Origin: Bacteroidota bacterium
Lineage (GTDB): Bacteria > Zhuqueibacterota > JdFR-76 > DREG01
Direction of reading: 5' to 3'
DNA length: 5,516 nt
Assembly (NCBI GenBank): GCA_030624545.1
Contig: JAUXJX010000158.1
Span: forward strand, 1-5,516
Below the pieces are notes generated by a model, which was not told where the DNA came from, made no database searches, and saw only the letters and a list, made by a program, of their open reading frames with translations. The translations under genes were made by a program, and so were the position numbers. Shown here one piece after another: positions 5,133 to 5,516 of this stretch. Each line of letters starts with the position of its first letter. The first letter of the stretch is position 1.

Positions 5133-5245
5133 GCCACGAATGAACACGAAGTTACACGAATCAAAAGAATGATTTTCTTAGGACGAGTTGTTATACTAGA
5201 TGGTTGTCTCTTTGTTATTCGTGATTATTCGTGAAGATTCGTGGC
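5133..5245. repeat. Intergenic palindromic repeat element 3 (CACGAAT units every 10 bases)
   Basis: The left arm (5133-5161) has CACGAAT at 5135, CACGAAG at 5145 and CACGAAT at 5155. The right arm (5217-5245) has ATTCGTG at 5217, 5227 and 5237. The arms are 29 bases each and complementary at 22 positions; the mismatches fall in the 3-base gaps between units and at the last base of the middle left unit. The outer ends are perfect (GCCACGAAT / ATTCGTGGC). The 55-base spacer is A+T-rich. Six heptamers in one helical register per arm is a strikingly regular design. Repeats of this type are, from memory, common between genes in environmental bacterial genomes; no transposase is nearby. Confidence 0.8.
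5189..5197 (+). promoter_or_regulatory. Candidate extended -10 promoter for ogt, inside repeat element 3
   Basis: TGTTATACT matches the extended -10 pattern TGn followed by TATACT (five of six consensus bases). No good -35 box lies 15-18 bases upstream. A transcript from about 5204 would carry the whole right arm of element 3 in its leader, ahead of GCGGAG and the GTG start. Only the -10 supports this, so it is tentative. Confidence 0.25.
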
Positions 5246-5266
5246 AAAAAATAAGCGGAGTTTGAA

Positions 5267-5516
5267 GTGAAAATCTATCTATCGAAACTCGATTCGCCAT
5301 TTGGCAGAATTTTTCTTGCTTCTTCTGACAACGGTCTTGTCCAAATTGGGCTGGCAGCGCGCGAGAAGTTCTTGTCTGAAGTTCAAAAGAAATATCCGGA
5401 ATCAGATTTGGTCGAAGACGACAGCAAGAACCATGCGGTAGTCGATCAGCTTAGCGAGTATTTTCGCGGCAAGCGCATGACATTTTCGGTGCCGATCCGT
5501 TTCGATGGAACGGATT
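5267..5516 (+). CDS. ogt: Methylated-DNA--protein-cysteine methyltransferase, N-terminal 83 residues (3' end outside window)
   Basis: The visible part begins MKIYLSKLDSPFGRIFLASS and continues DNGLVQIGLA, then a charged helical stretch, and reaches LSEYFRGKRMTFSVPIRFDG (62-81) before the window ends. This is the ribonuclease-like N-terminal domain of Ogt/MGMT proteins, whose pattern 'SPxG...L..YFxGxRxxFxxPxxxxGT' leads into the DNA-binding domain with the PCHR active site. That domain, including the acceptor cysteine, is not in the window, so activity cannot be judged. The family transfers the alkyl group from O6-alkylguanine to its own cysteine in a single-use reaction. The start is GTG 5267, with GCGGAG (5255-5260) 6 bases upstream; the protein then begins exactly at the family's first strand. 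There is no Ada-type N-terminal metal-binding domain. It lies 143 bases after the macro-domain gene, separated by repeat element 3, and has no visible link to the compartment. Confidence 0.88.
   Translation, partial: MKIYLSKLDSPFGRIFLASSDNGLVQIGLAAREKFLSEVQKKYPESDLVEDDSKNHAVVDQLSEYFRGKRMTFSVPIRFDGTD

Overview
The window carries most of a bacterial microcompartment (BMC) locus, read left to right on the + strand, followed by two unrelated housekeeping or repair-type genes. Shell genes are a BMC-T protein cut by the left edge, one BMC-H, one further BMC-T and three different BMC-P (pentameric vertex) proteins. Cargo genes are a CoA-acylating aldehyde dehydrogenase with an N-terminal encapsulation-type helix and a class II (FucA/AraD family) aldolase. 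No B12 diol dehydratase, glycyl radical enzyme or ethanolamine lyase is visible, so the aldolase is the best candidate for the enzyme that makes the aldehyde. The window is therefore best read as part of a catabolic metabolosome that cleaves a (deoxy)sugar phosphate to dihydroxyacetone phosphate plus an aldehyde (lactaldehyde from fuculose/rhamnulose phosphate, or acetaldehyde from a 5-deoxypentulose phosphate) and converts the aldehyde to an acyl-CoA inside the shell.

Layout: 1-150 end of BMC-T; 151-284 spacer with palindromic repeat element 1; 285-912 BMC-H and BMC-P1; 913-1054 a 142-base gap; 1055-3663 ALDH, BMC-T1, BMC-P2 and BMC-P3, tightly packed (1-base overlap, 1-base gap, 4-base overlap) and probably translationally coupled; 3664-3731 spacer with repeat element 2; 3732-4379 aldolase; 4380-4559 spacer with a weak promoter candidate; 4560-5123 macro-domain protein; 5124-5266 spacer with repeat element 3; 5267-5516 start of an Ogt-type DNA repair methyltransferase that runs off the right edge.

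The shell inventory (one H, at least two T, three P) and the sequences of BMC-H, BMC-P1 and BMC-T1 resemble, from memory, the Haliangium ochraceum shell. The aldolase type recalls the Planctomycetes/Verrucomicrobia fucose-rhamnose compartments. Moderate G+C content by eye, GTG starts and three different intergenic palindromes of a kind common in environmental genomes suggest an uncultured or environmental Gram-negative-type bacterium (for example Planctomycetes, Acidobacteria, Myxococcota or a candidate phylum). The phylum cannot be fixed from this sequence. All genes lie on the + strand. I see no tRNA, rRNA, CRISPR or transposase.
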